Part shown: positions 5,167 to 5,696 of the stretch, piece after piece
Position numbering within the stretch: position 1 is the stretch's first letter
How the letters are laid out: each line of letters begins with the position of its first letter
DNA from: an uncultured Coriobacteriaceae bacterium
Lineage (GTDB): Bacteria > Actinomycetota > Coriobacteriia > Coriobacteriales > UMGS124
Assembly: GCA_900555105.1 (NCBI GenBank)
Contig: USJP01000129.1
Coordinates: 1-5,696, forward strand
DNA: 5,696 nt
Direction: 5' to 3'
Translations under genes and position numbers: made by a program
The notes under the pieces: model-generated
Database searches by the model: none
What the model saw: the letters and a program-made list of their open reading frames with translations, nothing else
What the model was told of the DNA's origin: nothing

Positions 5167-5672
5167 GACAGCCGTGCCTCACAGACAAAGCCTATAGTTG
5201 ACATTAAATGTACGATCAATCAATCGATTAGCTTTGCAAGTAAAACATTATAGTTTAGATATAGTGTTGAAAATGAGCAGGCCTTGAGGTTTCTTATGTC
5301 CCTCGCAGTAGCCTTAGCTGCACAGCAGCACTTCTTCTGATTTTTGCGTTTTACCAGGTAGAGCGTGATTCGATAGATAACCTTAAAGGTAAGAGTTAGA
5401 TTTATGAGTATAGAGCATGCGCAAAGGCAAAGTGTCATAACTCTTAAGTACAACTATAGAGAGCCTAAATCCTATTTGTATTATCTAACAGTAAGGTTTT
5501 AGATGAGATATATGTTTGCAACATGAACTTCAATGCGCCTCTTTTCGCCCAAACCACTCCAAACGGTCTGTCAACAATGAACCAATAACCAACCGTCACG
5601 ACACTCCACACGGCTCGCATGACGTACCATTGTCACAGCGAGGCAGATATGGAGATCGACGGAGGTGAAACC
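5161..5672. other. AT-rich interval without a supported gene
   Basis: By hand count, sample stretches here have about 27% (5201-5260), 37% (5381-5440) and 30% (5441-5520) G+C, far below the neighbouring genes. No frame with an RBS-backed start is seen. A 77-codon minus-strand frame (5453-5220) gives an unrecognisable Lys/Leu/Cys-rich translation and is probably spurious. A start-less plus-strand stretch, 5254-5340, reads like the end of a protein (SVENEQALRFLMSLAVALAA). Other marks: a near-dyad TGACATTAAATGT (5199-5211) resembling the MarR operator, a perfect minus-strand TATAAT (5252-5247), and a 9-bp inverted repeat TAAGAGTTA/TAACTCTTA (5390-5398/5438-5446). The last 140 nt return to a more balanced composition and should hold the promoter of the next gene, which I cannot place. 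Confidence 0.5.
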
Positions 5673-5696
5673 GTGAAAAAGAGTTGGGATCACCGG
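5673..5696 (+). CDS. Start of a gene cut by the window edge
   Basis: Only eight codons are visible (MKKSWDHR with GTG as start). The call rests on a near-perfect Shine-Dalgarno, GGAGGTGA (5661-5668), with GGAGG 7 nt before the GTG, and on the open frame to the window end. A basic start such as MKK could begin a signal peptide or membrane protein, but Asp and His follow quickly and nothing can be said of its function. It is separated from the reductase unit by the terminator and the AT-rich gap, so it is an independent transcript. Confidence 0.6.

Noticed and set aside
5220..5453. 77-codon minus-strand frame in the AT-rich gap
   Set aside because: No RBS at the start and a Cys/Lys/Leu-rich translation that matches nothing I know; open frames of this length are easy to find by chance.

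Overview
The window has the look of an anaerobic gut actinobacterium of the class Coriobacteriia, probably Eggerthellaceae (Eggerthella/Slackia/Denitrobacterium type). The reasons are moderately GC-rich genes, a small MarR-type regulator of a form I associate with that class, and a Tat-exported old-yellow-enzyme-type flavoprotein beside a LysR regulator. Such reductases are numerous in this family. The taxonomic call is from memory of the families, not from a search.

Layout. A cysteine-rich MarR-family regulator (541-68, minus) has a good RBS, and a perfect 16-bp palindrome sits between its -10-like element and its start. Next is a gap of about 420 nt (542-960) with no convincing gene but a striking nest of inverted repeats: 19-bp arms at 813-831 and 923-941 enclose a 13-bp hairpin at 877-911, and a terminator-like hairpin lies at 924-946. 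A small charged, helix-rich protein of unknown function follows (1431-961, minus). Divergent from it is a LysR-family regulator (1632-2621, plus, GTG start). A 169-nt leader with three hairpins leads into the main gene, a 735-residue Tat-signal OYE/2,4-dienoyl-CoA-reductase-like Fe-S flavoprotein (2791-4998, plus). A short out-of-frame stretch resembling the start of a second OYE (about 5000-5083) and a strong rho-independent terminator (5120-5160) close this unit. The interval 5161-5672 is markedly AT-rich and has no supported gene. The last 24 nt are the start of a new plus-strand gene with a strong Shine-Dalgarno sequence.

How it may work together (inference). The LysR protein probably senses a small organic acid or related substrate and controls the exported reductase next door. 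The reductase is the most interesting object. It keeps the FMN barrel, a four-cysteine cluster and the FAD Rossmann motif, but the three substrate-pocket residues of classical OYEs (His, Asn and Tyr, OYE1 positions 191, 194, 196) are replaced by Asn, Ala and Asn. Its second, NAD(P)H-type glycine motif is degraded to GSSARA. Together with the Tat signal, this suggests an extracytoplasmic enzyme that does not use NAD(P)H directly and acts on an unusual substrate. No electron-donor partner (cytochrome or quinol oxidase) is encoded in the window.
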